A DNA stretch of 64,000 nt. Origin: Chloroflexota bacterium (lineage in GTDB: Bacteria; Chloroflexota; Dehalococcoidia; Tepidiformales; Tepidiformaceae). The notes beneath the pieces were generated by a model. The model saw only the letters and a list, made by a program, of their open reading frames with translations, had not been told where the DNA came from and made no database searches. Position 1 is the first letter of the stretch, and the number at the start of each line of letters is the position of its first letter. The stretch spans positions 124,001 through 188,000 of the forward strand of contig JAPPAK010000006.1 in assembly GCA_026705605.1 (NCBI GenBank), read 5' to 3'. Shown one piece after another: positions 1 through 9,449 of the stretch. The translations under genes were made by a program, and so were the position numbers.

Positions 1-315
1 AGCGGCCTCATGGCCGGCCTCGGTGAGACGAAGGACGAGCTCCTCGCCGTCTTCGCCGACCTCCGCGCGAGCGACGTCGACATCCTCACGCTGGGCCAGT
101 ACCTGCGCCCCGACCAGGACCACCTCCCCATCGACCGTTACTACCACCCCGACGAGTTCGCGGAGCTGGGCGAGGCGGCGAAGAAGATGGGCTTCGCCCA
201 CGTTGAGTCCGGCCCGCTGGTTCGCAGCTCCTACCACGCCGAGGAGCAGGCCGCCCCCGTCCTCCCCCTCCGCCCCGTCGCCGCCAGCGATGAACTCCTG
301 CCCCTGGTGGATTAG
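1..315 (+). CDS. lipA: Lipoyl synthase, C-terminal part (cut by window edge)
   Basis: Radical-SAM enzyme that inserts two sulfurs into protein-bound octanoyl groups to make the lipoyl cofactor of 2-oxoacid dehydrogenases. Only the last 104 residues are visible, and the reading frame is open from the first base. It begins in the conserved [10 protein letters not shown] segment and contains LGQYLRP and the closing RSSYHAEEQ, where the final conserved RSSY motif of LipA provides the serine that contacts the auxiliary cluster. The Fe-S cysteines lie outside the window. The tail after RSSYHA is Pro/Ala-rich and a little long. The identification is firm because of the C-terminal motifs. Confidence 0.95.
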   Translation, partial: SGLMAGLGETKDELLAVFADLRASDVDILTLGQYLRPDQDHLPIDRYYHPDEFAELGEAAKKMGFAHVESGPLVRSSYHAEEQAAPVLPLRPVAASDELLPLVD

Positions 316-329
316 CCCCTGCGGAAGCC

Positions 330-581
330 TTAGCGCCCGATCTCGTAGATGGCCACGAACTTCTCGCCGTCGACCACTACGACGTCGAACAGGATGAAGT
401 AGTCCCCGAAGTCACGAATCCTCTGCGTGAATCCGGCCGTCTCAACTTCGTAGGTGGTCCTGTTGTCTACCTGTGGGCTTCGACAGACCTGAAAGACGCA
501 CTGCAGAATAAAAGCCCGGTCTTCGGGCTCCAGGTTCGACAGGTAGCTGAGGACGGAGGGTGCGAAGCGATAATCTAGCAC
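330..581 (-). CDS. RelE/ParE-like small protein, putative toxin of a two-gene module
   Basis: Predicted 83 residues from a GTG start. The end (RIRDFGDYFILFDVV, then FVAIYEIGR) resembles the last beta strands of RelE/ParE-type toxins, which commonly read R-GDYRVLY then V-I-IGHR. The GTG lies inside the last codons of the upstream 63-residue gene, giving a 7-base overlap, the usual layout of an antitoxin-toxin pair. An open frame continues upstream of this GTG, but its residues look like a shadow of the neighbouring gene. Family assignment is by pattern only and is moderate to weak. Confidence 0.5.
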   Translation of the reverse strand: MLDYRFAPSVLSYLSNLEPEDRAFILQCVFQVCRSPQVDNRTTYEVETAGFTQRIRDFGDYFILFDVVVVDGEKFVAIYEIGR

Positions 582-766
582 TTGCCTTCGATATCGCTCA
601 TGGTGAAGCCGCCCCCACCGTTCTTGAAGTACAGATAGCCCTTGCGGGCACGTTCTATGGTCCCCTTGGGTGGCATCCACCAGAGGCGCTGGGAAAGGCG
701 CACCATGTCGGTTCCCTGGGGTTCCTGGTCAGGGTGCTCGGGCTTCGCTGAGGTGTCCAGGGCCAT
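575..766 (-). CDS. Small basic protein, putative partner of the RelE-like protein
   Basis: 63 residues from an ATG preceded by purine-rich GGAGAGGG-type sequence. It is polar and basic, with an internal RLSQRLWWMPPKGT stretch and a Gly-rich YFKNGGGG segment near the end. I recognise no family. Its stop codon overlaps the GTG of the downstream RelE-like gene, so the two are probably co-translated. That arrangement suggests an antitoxin-like partner, which is inference from position only. Confidence 0.4.
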   Translation of the reverse strand: MALDTSAKPEHPDQEPQGTDMVRLSQRLWWMPPKGTIERARKGYLYFKNGGGGFTMSDIEGKC

Positions 767-873
767 GGTGAAACTCGTCCCTCTCCGACCCTCATGGTGG
801 CCGGACATCAGTCCCTTGTCAACGGCCATACCTGTCGGGTGACGGGATCTGTCAGGCCATGCCCAACAGAAGG

Positions 874-1761
874 CTACCCCCGCACCAGTGCCGGGATGTC
901 CGCGAGCGTGTCCGCGACGTGGACGCCGGCGTCGCGTAACAGCGATGCCTTCGCCGCGGCGCTGTCCTCGTCGCGCTGCACGAGCGCGCCCGCGTGACCG
1001 AAACGCACCCCCGGCATCTCCGCCATAAAGTTCCCCGCGATGAAGCTCACGATGCGCAGACCCGTCCCCTGTTTCTGGATGGTCTCGACCAGTTCCGCCT
1101 CCATCGCCCCGCCCGGCTCGCTGAAGGTGACCACCGCTTCGGTCTCCGGGTCGGCCTCGAAGAGAGGCAGGAGGCTCGCGAACGATGACCCCGTGATCGG
1201 GTCGCCGCCGATCGAAATGGCGGTCGAGACGCCGAGGCCCTGCTGCGCCAATAGGCTCGCGATCTCCGTAGTCATCCCGCCCGAGCGCGACATGATCCCG
1301 GTGCTGCCCGGCACGAAGCTGCGGGCCGTGTCGGCGGCGGGACCGCCAACGCTTCCGACCTTCGTCTTTCCCGGCGAGATGAGCCCCATGCTGTTCGGCC
1401 CGATGACGCGCACGCCCTCGCGCGCTGCCAGCTCCACCACCTGCGCGGCGTCCAGACGCGGGACGCGCTCCGTCACAATGACGACGAGCGGGATGCCGTA
1501 GGCGATGCACTCGAAGGCGGCGTCGCGCAGGGCCCGCGGCGGCACCGCGATGACCGCGGCGTTCGGCCCGTGTTCCGCCACCGCCTCGCGAACGGTGTCG
1601 TAGACGGGCACGCCGTGCACGTCGCGGCCGCCCCGGCCGGGCGTGACCCCCGCCACCACCTGTCCCCCGTAGTCGAGTGTGTCGCGCGTGAAGGACACCG
1701 CCTCCCGCCCGGTGATGCCGAGCACGAGGATGCGCGTCGACTCGTCGATGAGGATGCTCAC
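874..1761 (-). CDS. Succinyl-CoA synthetase alpha-subunit-like protein
   Basis: 295 residues from a GTG whose GTGA overlaps the stop of the upstream glycosylase gene; without this start the frame would run on as a shadow. It has an N-terminal CoA-binding Rossmann domain (LVLGITGREA, near residue 12) and a ligase domain with GPNSMGLISPG. RFGHAGALV near residue 250 matches the segment that carries the phosphohistidine of SucD. Length fits SucD (about 290). The reaction would be acyl-CoA plus NDP and phosphate to free acid plus NTP. No beta subunit (sucC) lies next to it, so it may pair with a distant gene or act on another acyl-CoA. Confidence 0.85.
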   Translation of the reverse strand: MSILIDESTRILVLGITGREAVSFTRDTLDYGGQVVAGVTPGRGGRDVHGVPVYDTVREAVAEHGPNAAVIAVPPRALRDAAFECIAYGIPLVVIVTERVPRLDAAQVVELAAREGVRVIGPNSMGLISPGKTKVGSVGGPAADTARSFVPGSTGIMSRSGGMTTEIASLLAQQGLGVSTAISIGGDPITGSSFASLLPLFEADPETEAVVTFSEPGGAMEAELVETIQKQGTGLRIVSFIAGNFMAEMPGVRFGHAGALVQRDEDSAAAKASLLRDAGVHVADTLADIPALVRG

Positions 1762-2426
1762 GCGGGATCCCCCAGCGGCAGGATGACGTCCTCGCTGCGC
1801 CACAGGTACCAGCAGGCGAGCGTCGCCCACGGGTGCCAGGGCGTCCCGATGCGCTCGACCTCGTCGGGCGTCGCCGGCGCTTCGAGGCCGTAGAGGCGCA
1901 TCATCGCCCGGTTCAGGCCGACGTCGGCCGTCGGCAGGACGTCCGGCCGACGTAACTGGAACATCAGGAACATCTGCGCAGTCCAGCGCCCGATGCCCCG
2001 CACCGGCAGCAGGTGCTCGATGACCTCCTCGTCGCTCCACTCCCCGAAGCGCTCGACGCTGAGCTTCCCCTCGGCGAAGTGCGCCGCCAGGTCGCGCAGC
2101 GCCGCCGCCTTTTGGCGCGACACCCCGGCGGAACGCATCGCCTCGTCGTCGATGGCCAGCACCTCCGCGGGTTCGGGGAAGAAGCCGGACACGGCGTCCT
2201 CCGCCGTCGCGCCCTCACGAAACAGCGCCACGAAACGCCCGAGGATCGTGCTGGCCGCCTTGCCGCTGAGCTGCTGGAAGATGATCGAGCGCGCCAGCGC
2301 CTGGAACGCCGTCGGCGAAGGCTCGCGCAGCTGCGGCGGCCCCACCGCCTCGATGACCATGTCCATGACGCTGTCCGCCCGGCGCAGGTGCGCCACCGCC
2401 CGTTCCGTATCGATCGTTGCCGCCAC
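1758..2426 (-). CDS. DNA-3-methyladenine glycosylase II / HhH-GPD base-excision glycosylase
   Basis: 222 residues from a GTG. It removes alkylated bases from DNA to start base-excision repair. The helix-hairpin-helix is seen in LPVRGIGRWTAQMFLMF, followed by LPTADVGLNRA, in which the Asp is the expected catalytic residue of the AlkA family. SIIFQQLSGKAA near residue 50 matches the family's Q(Q)hS segment. No C-terminal Fe-S cysteine cluster is present, which argues against a MutY or Nth type. The gene overlaps the downstream SucD-like gene by 4 bases. The start is not well fixed: the GTG has no clear ribosome site, and an internal ATG about 24 codons later is possible. Confidence 0.85.
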   Translation of the reverse strand: MAATIDTERAVAHLRRADSVMDMVIEAVGPPQLREPSPTAFQALARSIIFQQLSGKAASTILGRFVALFREGATAEDAVSGFFPEPAEVLAIDDEAMRSAGVSRQKAAALRDLAAHFAEGKLSVERFGEWSDEEVIEHLLPVRGIGRWTAQMFLMFQLRRPDVLPTADVGLNRAMMRLYGLEAPATPDEVERIGTPWHPWATLACWYLWRSEDVILPLGDPA

Positions 2427-2470
2427 CCGGGGAAGGTAGCGGCTGCCGGGGGCAGGCGCGAGTGGCCCGC

Positions 2471-2809
2471 CTAGGCTTCGCCCGCCCGCCGCAACACCGG
2501 CGCCGGCGCCCGGCGCCGCCACGAGTCGCGCAGCACCTCCGCCAACTCCTCGCGGTCTATGGCGGCGAGGCGCACCTGGATCCACGGGTGCCGGTCGTAG
2601 TGCGGCGTCCAGAAGAACTTCTCCGGCTCCGCCTGCGCGAGCGCCTCGCGCTCGTCCATGTCGACCCGCACCACGAGCGACTCGCCGTCCTGGTGCAGTC
2701 GCGCGAACAGCCGGTCGCCCACGCGGAAGCCCGGTGTGCCGTACGACGGCTTCTCCGTCGTTTCCGGCAGGGCGAGGGCGAGTTCGCGGACATCGTCGGG
2801 GGTAGCCAC
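2471..2809 (-). CDS. MmcQ/YjbR family protein
   Basis: About 112 residues from GTG; an ATG nine codons upstream is an alternative. The features LALALPETTEKPSYGTPGFR, a central LVVRVDMDERE strand and the closing WIQVRLAAIDREELAEVLRDSWR are typical of the MmcQ/YjbR (CyaY-like fold) family, thought to bind DNA although the biochemical role is unclear. It lies upstream of the glycosylase in the same direction with a 44-base gap, so a link to DNA repair is possible but unproven. Confidence 0.8.
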   Translation of the reverse strand: MATPDDVRELALALPETTEKPSYGTPGFRVGDRLFARLHQDGESLVVRVDMDEREALAQAEPEKFFWTPHYDRHPWIQVRLAAIDREELAEVLRDSWRRRAPAPVLRRAGEA

Positions 2810-2871
2810 GGCGCGAATCGTACCCGCTCGGTACACTCCGGCGGCGGCAGGCAGCGGGAGGCGCTCCGGGA

Positions 2872-3618
2872 ATGGACATGGACCTCGAAGGCAAGACCGC
2901 GATCGTGACGGGCGGCTCGCGCGGCATCGGCTACGCCATCGCCGAGGCGTTCGTCGGCGCCGGAGCCCGCGTCGTCATCAGCGCGCGCGGCAAGGAGGCC
3001 CTCGACGAAGCCGCGAAGCGCCTCGGGCCGAACGCCATCGCTATCCCCTGCGACATCTCCGACCCCGAAGCCGTCCGCGCCCTCGTGTCAGACGCCAGCC
3101 GTCTCGGCCTCGTTGACGTGCTCGTGAACAACGCCGGCATCAGCCCCTTCTACAAGCGCGTCGAGCACACGACCGCCGAGGAGCTCGACCAGCTCATGGG
3201 CGTGAACCTGCGGGGCGCCTGGTGCTGCAGCGTCGAGGTCGCGACGCGCCTTTTCGAGGCCGAGCGGCCCGGCAGCATCATTAACGTCAGCTCCATGCTC
3301 GGGATCCAGCCCGACGAGCGCCAGGGCGCCTACGGGGTCACGAAGGCTGGCCTGATCCACATGGCGAAGGTGTTCGCGCTCGAGTGGGCCGACCGGGGCA
3401 TCCGCGCCAACGCCCTTGCCCCCGGCTGGACCGAGAGCGACCTGACGAACGCCCTCTTCGAGAGCCGCCACGGACCCCGCCTCAAGGGCGACGTGCCCCT
3501 GGGCCGCTTCGCCACCCCGGAGGACGTCGCCGGCGCCGCCCTCTACCTCGCGAGCGACGCCAGCAGCTACGTCACGGGCGCCGTCATCACCATCGACGGC
3601 GGCCGCTCGCTCCGCTAG
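2872..3618 (+). CDS. Short-chain dehydrogenase/reductase
   Basis: 248 residues. NAD(P)-dependent oxidoreductase of the classical SDR family. TGGSRGIG near residue 14 is the dinucleotide-binding glycine motif. NNAG near residue 90, a serine in NVSSMLG, and YGVTK (Tyr-x3-Lys) complete the catalytic set. The C-terminus GAVITIDGGRSLR is typical of the FabG-like branch. An acidic or neutral residue after the first strand (SARGKEAL) suggests that cofactor preference cannot be settled by eye. The substrate is unknown. The next gene starts 2 bases after its stop, so they are probably co-transcribed. Confidence 0.9.
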   Translation: MDMDLEGKTAIVTGGSRGIGYAIAEAFVGAGARVVISARGKEALDEAAKRLGPNAIAIPCDISDPEAVRALVSDASRLGLVDVLVNNAGISPFYKRVEHTTAEELDQLMGVNLRGAWCCSVEVATRLFEAERPGSIINVSSMLGIQPDERQGAYGVTKAGLIHMAKVFALEWADRGIRANALAPGWTESDLTNALFESRHGPRLKGDVPLGRFATPEDVAGAALYLASDASSYVTGAVITIDGGRSLR

Positions 3619-3620
3619 CA

Positions 3621-4550
3621 ATGCCTGTCAGCCAATTGACCCCGGAGAACCGTGAGCGCGCCGTCGACTTCGTGCTGACGCGTGCCCTCCCCCTCGACAA
3701 GGCTGTCTTCTACCACCACCTCCTCGACGGCGATCCCGACACGGTCCTCGAAGAACTGGCCGCCCTCCAGAACGACGACGGCGGCTTCCACGGCATGGAG
3801 GCCGACTTCCAAAACGACGCCTCGTCGGTGCTCTGCACCCTGCGCGCCCTCGAGATCGCCGAGGAGCTCGGCACCCCCGCGAACGACCCCATGGTTGGCC
3901 CCGCCGTCGGCTACCTGCTCGCGTCCTACGAACCCGACTGGCGCTCCTGGCCCCTCGTTCCTCGCCACGACAACGCCGCCCCCCACGCTCCCTGGTGGCA
4001 CTGGTCCGAGGACTTCGACGAGGGCTGGGGTTTCTACGCCGACAATCCCCGCCCATCCGTCGCCGCCGCGCTGCACGTATTCGACTCGAATGCCGACCCT
4101 GACTTCCTGCGCGAGATCATCCAGGTCGTCGTGGAGCGCGCCGGCGAAGTCGACCCCGCCGCCGTCCAGAAGGACGCGCTGGAGTGCTACGTCCGCTTCG
4201 CCACCACCCCCGCCGTCCCGGACGCCGCCCGCGAGGCCGTGCTGGCCCGCCTCCCCGAGTTCGTCGAGGCCACGCTCGTGACCGATCCCGCCGAGTGGGG
4301 CGGCTACGGACTCCAACCCCTCGACCTCCTCGACGGCCCCGCCTCCCCCCTCTACGCCCCCTTCCGCGAGCACGTCGACCGCCACCTCGACTACCTCATC
4401 GAAACGCAGGGCGAGGACGGCGCCTGGGCTCCCAACTGGACCTGGATGGGCACGTTCCCGGAGGCCTGGGAGCAGGCCGAGGTCGCCTGGAAGGGCGTCC
4501 TGACCGTCAAGCGGCTGCGCCAGCTCGCCGCCTTCGGCCGCGTCGCCTGA
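3621..4550 (+). CDS. Prenyltransferase/squalene-cyclase repeat-like protein
   Basis: 309 residues. QNDDGGFHG near residue 50 and TQGEDGAWAPNW near residue 265 resemble the QW-type repeats of the alpha/alpha-barrel squalene-hopene cyclase and prenyltransferase superfamily. At about 310 residues it is half the length of a hopene cyclase, and no DxDD catalytic motif is visible, so it is not a normal cyclase. WHWSEDFDEGWGF and a Trp-rich C-terminus are notable. It sits immediately after an SDR gene and could bind or modify a hydrophobic substrate. Function is unknown; the fold assignment is moderate. Confidence 0.7.
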   Translation: MPVSQLTPENRERAVDFVLTRALPLDKAVFYHHLLDGDPDTVLEELAALQNDDGGFHGMEADFQNDASSVLCTLRALEIAEELGTPANDPMVGPAVGYLLASYEPDWRSWPLVPRHDNAAPHAPWWHWSEDFDEGWGFYADNPRPSVAAALHVFDSNADPDFLREIIQVVVERAGEVDPAAVQKDALECYVRFATTPAVPDAAREAVLARLPEFVEATLVTDPAEWGGYGLQPLDLLDGPASPLYAPFREHVDRHLDYLIETQGEDGAWAPNWTWMGTFPEAWEQAEVAWKGVLTVKRLRQLAAFGRVA

Positions 4551-4559
4551 GCCGCCCTG

Positions 4560-4783
4560 ATGTTCTTTGGTTGAACATGGAGACACGTTCGCCTCCATAT
4601 TCAAGTGGTACTTGAATAGGGGTGCCTACAGCGCTCCATACGAAAGCAGATTTGAATACGGGAGGCCGGATCGCCCTGTACTAAAGCGGCACTTTAGTAA
4701 GAGACCCTCCGACGCTCCATGCGAAAGCAGGCTTGAACACAGAGGCTCATTCCCCGTCATATTGAAGTGTCGGTTGAGTATGG
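4560..4783. repeat. Cluster of six imperfect palindromes at the 3' side of the Fic gene
   Basis: Six units spaced roughly 40 bases apart occur near 4561-4580, 4593-4622, 4634-4662, 4676-4703, 4715-4743 and 4756-4783. The clearest is 4598-4618, with 9-base perfect arms TATTCAAGT and ACTTGAATA around GGT. The unit at 4679-4699 has arms TACTAAAG and CTTTAGTA. Several units start with CTCCAT and end with a run of G. The last unit lies inside the 3' end of the Fic reading frame. The same palindrome recurs at the 5' side of that gene. They may be operators, transcript-end structures or scars of a mobile unit. Confidence 0.75.
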
Positions 4784-5946
4784 ACCGGGGTTCCCGGCCC
4801 TTCGACGAACAGGTTCGTGTACTCGGCGTAGCGGAAGACGCGGTTGCGCTTCTGGCCGGTCACCTCTTCGAGGACGCCGAGTCCTTCAAAGCGCGTCACA
4901 AGGTTGTTTGCCGCTGTGTAGGTCATGCCGAGCGTCTGTTGGGCTTCTGGCACCGTGATGAACGGTCGCCGGTAGAGGGCTTCGAGGAGGCGCAGCCCGG
5001 TACCTGTGCCTCTCCCCAGATGGGACTCAAGCAGACTTCGGTGTCGCTCGCGTAACCCGACAATCTCACGGGCCGTCGCGGTCGCTTCTCTGGCTACCGC
5101 TTCAACCGCACGCAGGAAGAACATGGTCCAGTTCTCCCAGGCGCCTTCTTCGCGCACAGCCTGAAGGGCATCGTAGTACTGACTGCGGTACTGCCTCAGG
5201 TAGTGTGAGAGGTACAGGACCGGGCGCTGGAGCGCTCCTCGTTCGCAAAGAAGCAGGGTGATCAGTAGTCGCCCAAGTCGCCCATTGCCGTCAAGGAACG
5301 GATGGATCGTCTCGAACTGTGCGTGAATGAGGCCGATCCTGACGAGCAGGGAAAGATCGTCGCCTGCGTGGATGAATCGCTCGAGATCGGACAGCGCTTC
5401 TGGGACGACCTGATGAGGGGGTGGTACGAAGGTCGCCTCGTTTGGGGACGGACCGCCGATCCAGTTCTGGCTCGTCCGAATGAGCCCGGGCTGGCGTTCG
5501 GCGCCACGCCTGCCTGCCAGCAAGCGTTCGTGAACCTCTCGCAGGAGGCGCATTGAGACTGGCAGGGCGTCAAGGCGATCCAGCCCGTGGTCCATGGCCG
5601 TGACGTAATTCATGACCTCATCGACGTCGTCGGGTCGACGCGGCCGAAGTACGTTTGCCTCGGCTGCCAGGAGGTCGTTCAGGGAACTCTGGGTTCCCTC
5701 GATCTGGCTGGAGAAGACGGCCTCCTTGCGCATGTACATCCACACGAAGAGGTCCTGGTCCGGGAGGATCTGCGTAGCGCCGTCGAGCCGGCCCAGCGCT
5801 TGGTTTGCGTCCGCGAGGAGGGCGGTGAGCTCCGGAGTCAGGTCCAGCGGGGGGTTTGGGGGCAGCGGCGCCGGGATGAACGCGCGGTATCCCTGGGGCT
5901 GCGGTTCGTACCGGCCGGATCGTTGCGAGCGTGTCTCGGGCACCAT
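4747..5946 (-). CDS. Fic-family AMP transferase with N-terminal inhibitory motif and C-terminal winged helix
   Basis: 399 residues from an ATG with AGGAAC 6-8 bases ahead; a longer open frame exists but its extra residues look non-coding. Fic enzymes transfer AMP from ATP to hydroxyl groups on target proteins. The order is: N-terminal Fic_N-like region; SSQIEG at 79-84, matching the (S/T)xxxE(G/N) self-inhibition motif and so a class II Fic; the Fic motif HPFLDGNGR at 215-223; and a C-terminal winged helix around residues 330-380 (VPEAQQTLGMTYTAANNLV). All catalytic residues are present. Palindromes lie at both ends, one of them over its ribosome site, so it may bind them itself. Confidence 0.92.
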   Translation of the reverse strand: MVPETRSQRSGRYEPQPQGYRAFIPAPLPPNPPLDLTPELTALLADANQALGRLDGATQILPDQDLFVWMYMRKEAVFSSQIEGTQSSLNDLLAAEANVLRPRRPDDVDEVMNYVTAMDHGLDRLDALPVSMRLLREVHERLLAGRRGAERQPGLIRTSQNWIGGPSPNEATFVPPPHQVVPEALSDLERFIHAGDDLSLLVRIGLIHAQFETIHPFLDGNGRLGRLLITLLLCERGALQRPVLYLSHYLRQYRSQYYDALQAVREEGAWENWTMFFLRAVEAVAREATATAREIVGLRERHRSLLESHLGRGTGTGLRLLEALYRRPFITVPEAQQTLGMTYTAANNLVTRFEGLGVLEEVTGQKRNRVFRYAEYTNLFVEGPGTPVHTQPTLQYDGE

Positions 5947-5948
5947 GC

Positions 5949-6078
5949 TGTTCCTAGCTTGAGTACAGCACTCCTGGTGGCTCCACACTCAAGTGATACT
6001 TTAGTATAGCGCGTGAACCGACTCCATGTTCAAGTAAGACTTCAGTACAGGGCCAGCTTGGCCTTCATATTCAACTCC
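5949..6078. promoter_or_regulatory. Palindrome cluster upstream of the Fic gene
   Basis: Four units related to those at 4560-4783: near 5949-5968 (CTTGAGTACAG half), 5981-6009 (CACTCAAGT, GAT, then ACTTTAGTA), 6022-6052 (ATGTTCAAG and CTTCAGTAC) and a half unit near 6065-6076 (CATATTCAA). The nearest unit begins 2 bases ahead of the Fic start codon and covers its ribosome site. That position fits an operator. The winged-helix domain at the C-terminus of the Fic protein is a natural candidate to bind it, which is inference. Confidence 0.6.
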
Positions 6079-6165
6079 GCGTGACTCACGACCCGCCACC
6101 GCTTCCTCTTCACTCACCCGTGGGCCAAGATCGCGGGGCCGCCGTCCGGCGGCCTGGAGGCACCC

Positions 6166-6927
6166 GTGTCGAAACCCGTCGCGCTCATCACCGGCGCCAG
6201 CCGCGGCATCGGCAAGCAGCTCGCCATCGACCTTGCCGCCGACGGCTACGACCTCGTCGTCTGCGCCCGCTCGACCGCCGACTCCCCGGCCAGGCTGCCC
6301 GGCACCATCGACGAGACCGCCGAGCTCGCGCGCAAACAGGGCGCCGACGTGCTCGTCGCCCCGCTCGACGTGCGCGACGAGGAGGCGGTCGCTGCCCTCG
6401 CCGACACGGTCTACGAGCGCTTCGGCCGCTGCGACCTGCTCATCAACAACGCCGCCGTGGGCGTGCCCGGCGCGACCCTCGAGAACTCGACGAAGCGCTG
6501 GCGGCTGGCCACCGACATCAACATCCACGGCCCCTTCTACCTCATCTACTACTTCTGCCCGCGCATGCGCGAGGCCGGCGAGGGCCGCGTCATCAACATC
6601 TCCTCGGGCGCGTCCGTGAACCCCGGCTTCCGCCGTATCAGCTACACGACCACGAAGCGCGCACTCGAAGCGATGACCGAGGGCTTCGCCATCGAGCTCG
6701 AGGACTCCGTGGCGGTGAACTGCATCCGCCTCGAACTGGGCGTCTGGACCGAGGGCTACGCCTTCACCCTCGGCGACGTCGACCGCTCCGACTTCGAGGA
6801 CCCGGTCATCATGTCCGACGCCGTCCTCTGGATGGCGAAGCAGCCGCTCGACTACACCGGCCAGGTCGTCACTATCGCCGACCTGCGCGAGCAGGGCGCC
6901 GTCCGCCCGAAGACGACCGCCGGCTAG
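6166..6927 (+). CDS. Short-chain dehydrogenase/reductase
   Basis: 253 residues from GTG. TGASRGIG near residue 9 is the cofactor loop; NNAAVG is present near residue 99, and YTTTKRA supplies the Tyr-x3-Lys pair following the catalytic serine in NISSGAS. CARSTADS follows the second strand, a pattern often seen with NADP preference. The insert between strands with SPARLPGTIDETAELARKQG is typical of SDRs of fatty acid or short-chain alcohol metabolism. It lies 66 bases ahead of two acyl-CoA dehydrogenases on the same strand, which suggests a role in acyl-chain oxidation. Substrate unknown. Confidence 0.88.
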   Translation: MSKPVALITGASRGIGKQLAIDLAADGYDLVVCARSTADSPARLPGTIDETAELARKQGADVLVAPLDVRDEEAVAALADTVYERFGRCDLLINNAAVGVPGATLENSTKRWRLATDINIHGPFYLIYYFCPRMREAGEGRVINISSGASVNPGFRRISYTTTKRALEAMTEGFAIELEDSVAVNCIRLELGVWTEGYAFTLGDVDRSDFEDPVIMSDAVLWMAKQPLDYTGQVVTIADLREQGAVRPKTTAG

Positions 6928-6993
6928 CGGGCCACGGGGCCCCCACGCCCGTCCCCTGCTAGACTCGCCGCACTTCCTGCCTGGAGCCCCGCC

Positions 6994-8169
6994 ATGCGCT
7001 TCACCCATGAGAGCGACGTCGAGTCCTTCCGCGACGAGGTTCGCCAGTTCATCGCCGATGAGCTTCCTCCCGAGGAGGAACGGCTCGAGCGATCCAGGCG
7101 CGGTGGCTTCGAGACGAACGAGGAAGAGTACGCCTACACGATGGGCTTCCAGAAGAAGCTCGCCGATCGCGACTGGCTGGCCATGGCCTGGCCCGAGGAG
7201 TACGGCGGCGGTGGGGCTTCTCACATGCGCCAGCTCGTCTACAACGAGGAGATGTCGTACGCGGGCGCGCCCGTGATGAACATGGGCATCGCCTGGGTCG
7301 GACCCTCGCTCATGCTCTACGGCACCGACGAGCAGAAGCAGAAGTACATCCCCCCGATCACCAGCGCCGACCAGTGGTGGTGCACGCTCTACAGCGAGCC
7401 CGGCGCGGGCAGCGACCTCGCCTCCCTCCAGACCAGCGCCATCCGCGATGGCGACGACTACGTCATCAACGGCCAGAAGATCTGGACCTCGGGCGGGCAC
7501 CTCTCCGACTGGGGCTGGCTCGCCGCCCGCACCGACCCCGACGCCCCCAAGCACAAGGGCATCTCCCTCCTCATGCTCGACATGAAGTCTCCCGGCATCA
7601 GCGTGCGGCCGCTTGTGAACATCGCCGATCAGCACGCCTTCAACGAGGTGTTCTTCGAGGACGTGCGCGTCCCCGTCGAGCAGCGCGTGGGCGAGGAGAA
7701 CCGGGGCTGGTACCACCTCGCCGTCGCCCTCGACTTCGAGCGCAGCGGCATCGCCGCCTATTCCGGCGGACGGCGCAACATCGAAAGGCTCACCGACATC
7801 GCCGCGGAACACCCGCAGCTCGTCGAGAACCGCCCCGGCGTCCGTTACGAGCTTGCCGACCGCATGGTCGAGGTGAACGTGGGCACGTTCCTCGCCTACC
7901 GCGTGGCGACGATGCAGGCCCAGGGCCTCCTGCCGAACCACGAGGCGAGCGCGAGCAAGCTGTTCGGCAGCGAGCTGGGCCAGCGCATCTCGCGCACGGG
8001 CATGCACCTGCTCGGCATGGCCGGCCAGCTGCGCGGCGACTCCTCGCGCTTCGACGTCGATCAGGCCCAGGCCTACCTCTACAGCGTCTCCGGCACGATC
8101 GCGGCCGGCACCAGCGAGATCCAGCGCAACATCATGGCCACCCGCGGTCTCGGCCTGCCGAGAGGATAG
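6994..8169 (+). CDS. Acyl-CoA dehydrogenase, first copy of a tandem pair
   Basis: 391 residues, normal length for the family. FAD enzyme that introduces a trans-2 double bond into acyl-CoA and passes electrons to ETF. It shows YSEPGAGSDLASLQT (flavin and substrate loop), GQKIWTSGGH, and the C-terminal GTSEIQRNIMATRGLGLP signature. The usual catalytic glutamate position of medium-chain enzymes cannot be confirmed by eye, and the sequence resembles the large environmental FadE-like group. It is about 85% identical by eye to the next gene, and the 5' leader is duplicated as well. Confidence 0.93.
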   Translation: MRFTHESDVESFRDEVRQFIADELPPEEERLERSRRGGFETNEEEYAYTMGFQKKLADRDWLAMAWPEEYGGGGASHMRQLVYNEEMSYAGAPVMNMGIAWVGPSLMLYGTDEQKQKYIPPITSADQWWCTLYSEPGAGSDLASLQTSAIRDGDDYVINGQKIWTSGGHLSDWGWLAARTDPDAPKHKGISLLMLDMKSPGISVRPLVNIADQHAFNEVFFEDVRVPVEQRVGEENRGWYHLAVALDFERSGIAAYSGGRRNIERLTDIAAEHPQLVENRPGVRYELADRMVEVNVGTFLAYRVATMQAQGLLPNHEASASKLFGSELGQRISRTGMHLLGMAGQLRGDSSRFDVDQAQAYLYSVSGTIAAGTSEIQRNIMATRGLGLPRG

Positions 8170-8232
8170 CGACCGCCGGGCTCTTGGCCCGCCCTCTGCT
8201 AGACTCGCTCCACTTCCTTCCCGGAGCCCGCC

Positions 8233-9408
<1,176 letters not shown>

Positions 9409-9449
9409 GGTGGTAGTCTGTCGTACCGTGGAATAAGCTGGAAATGGAA

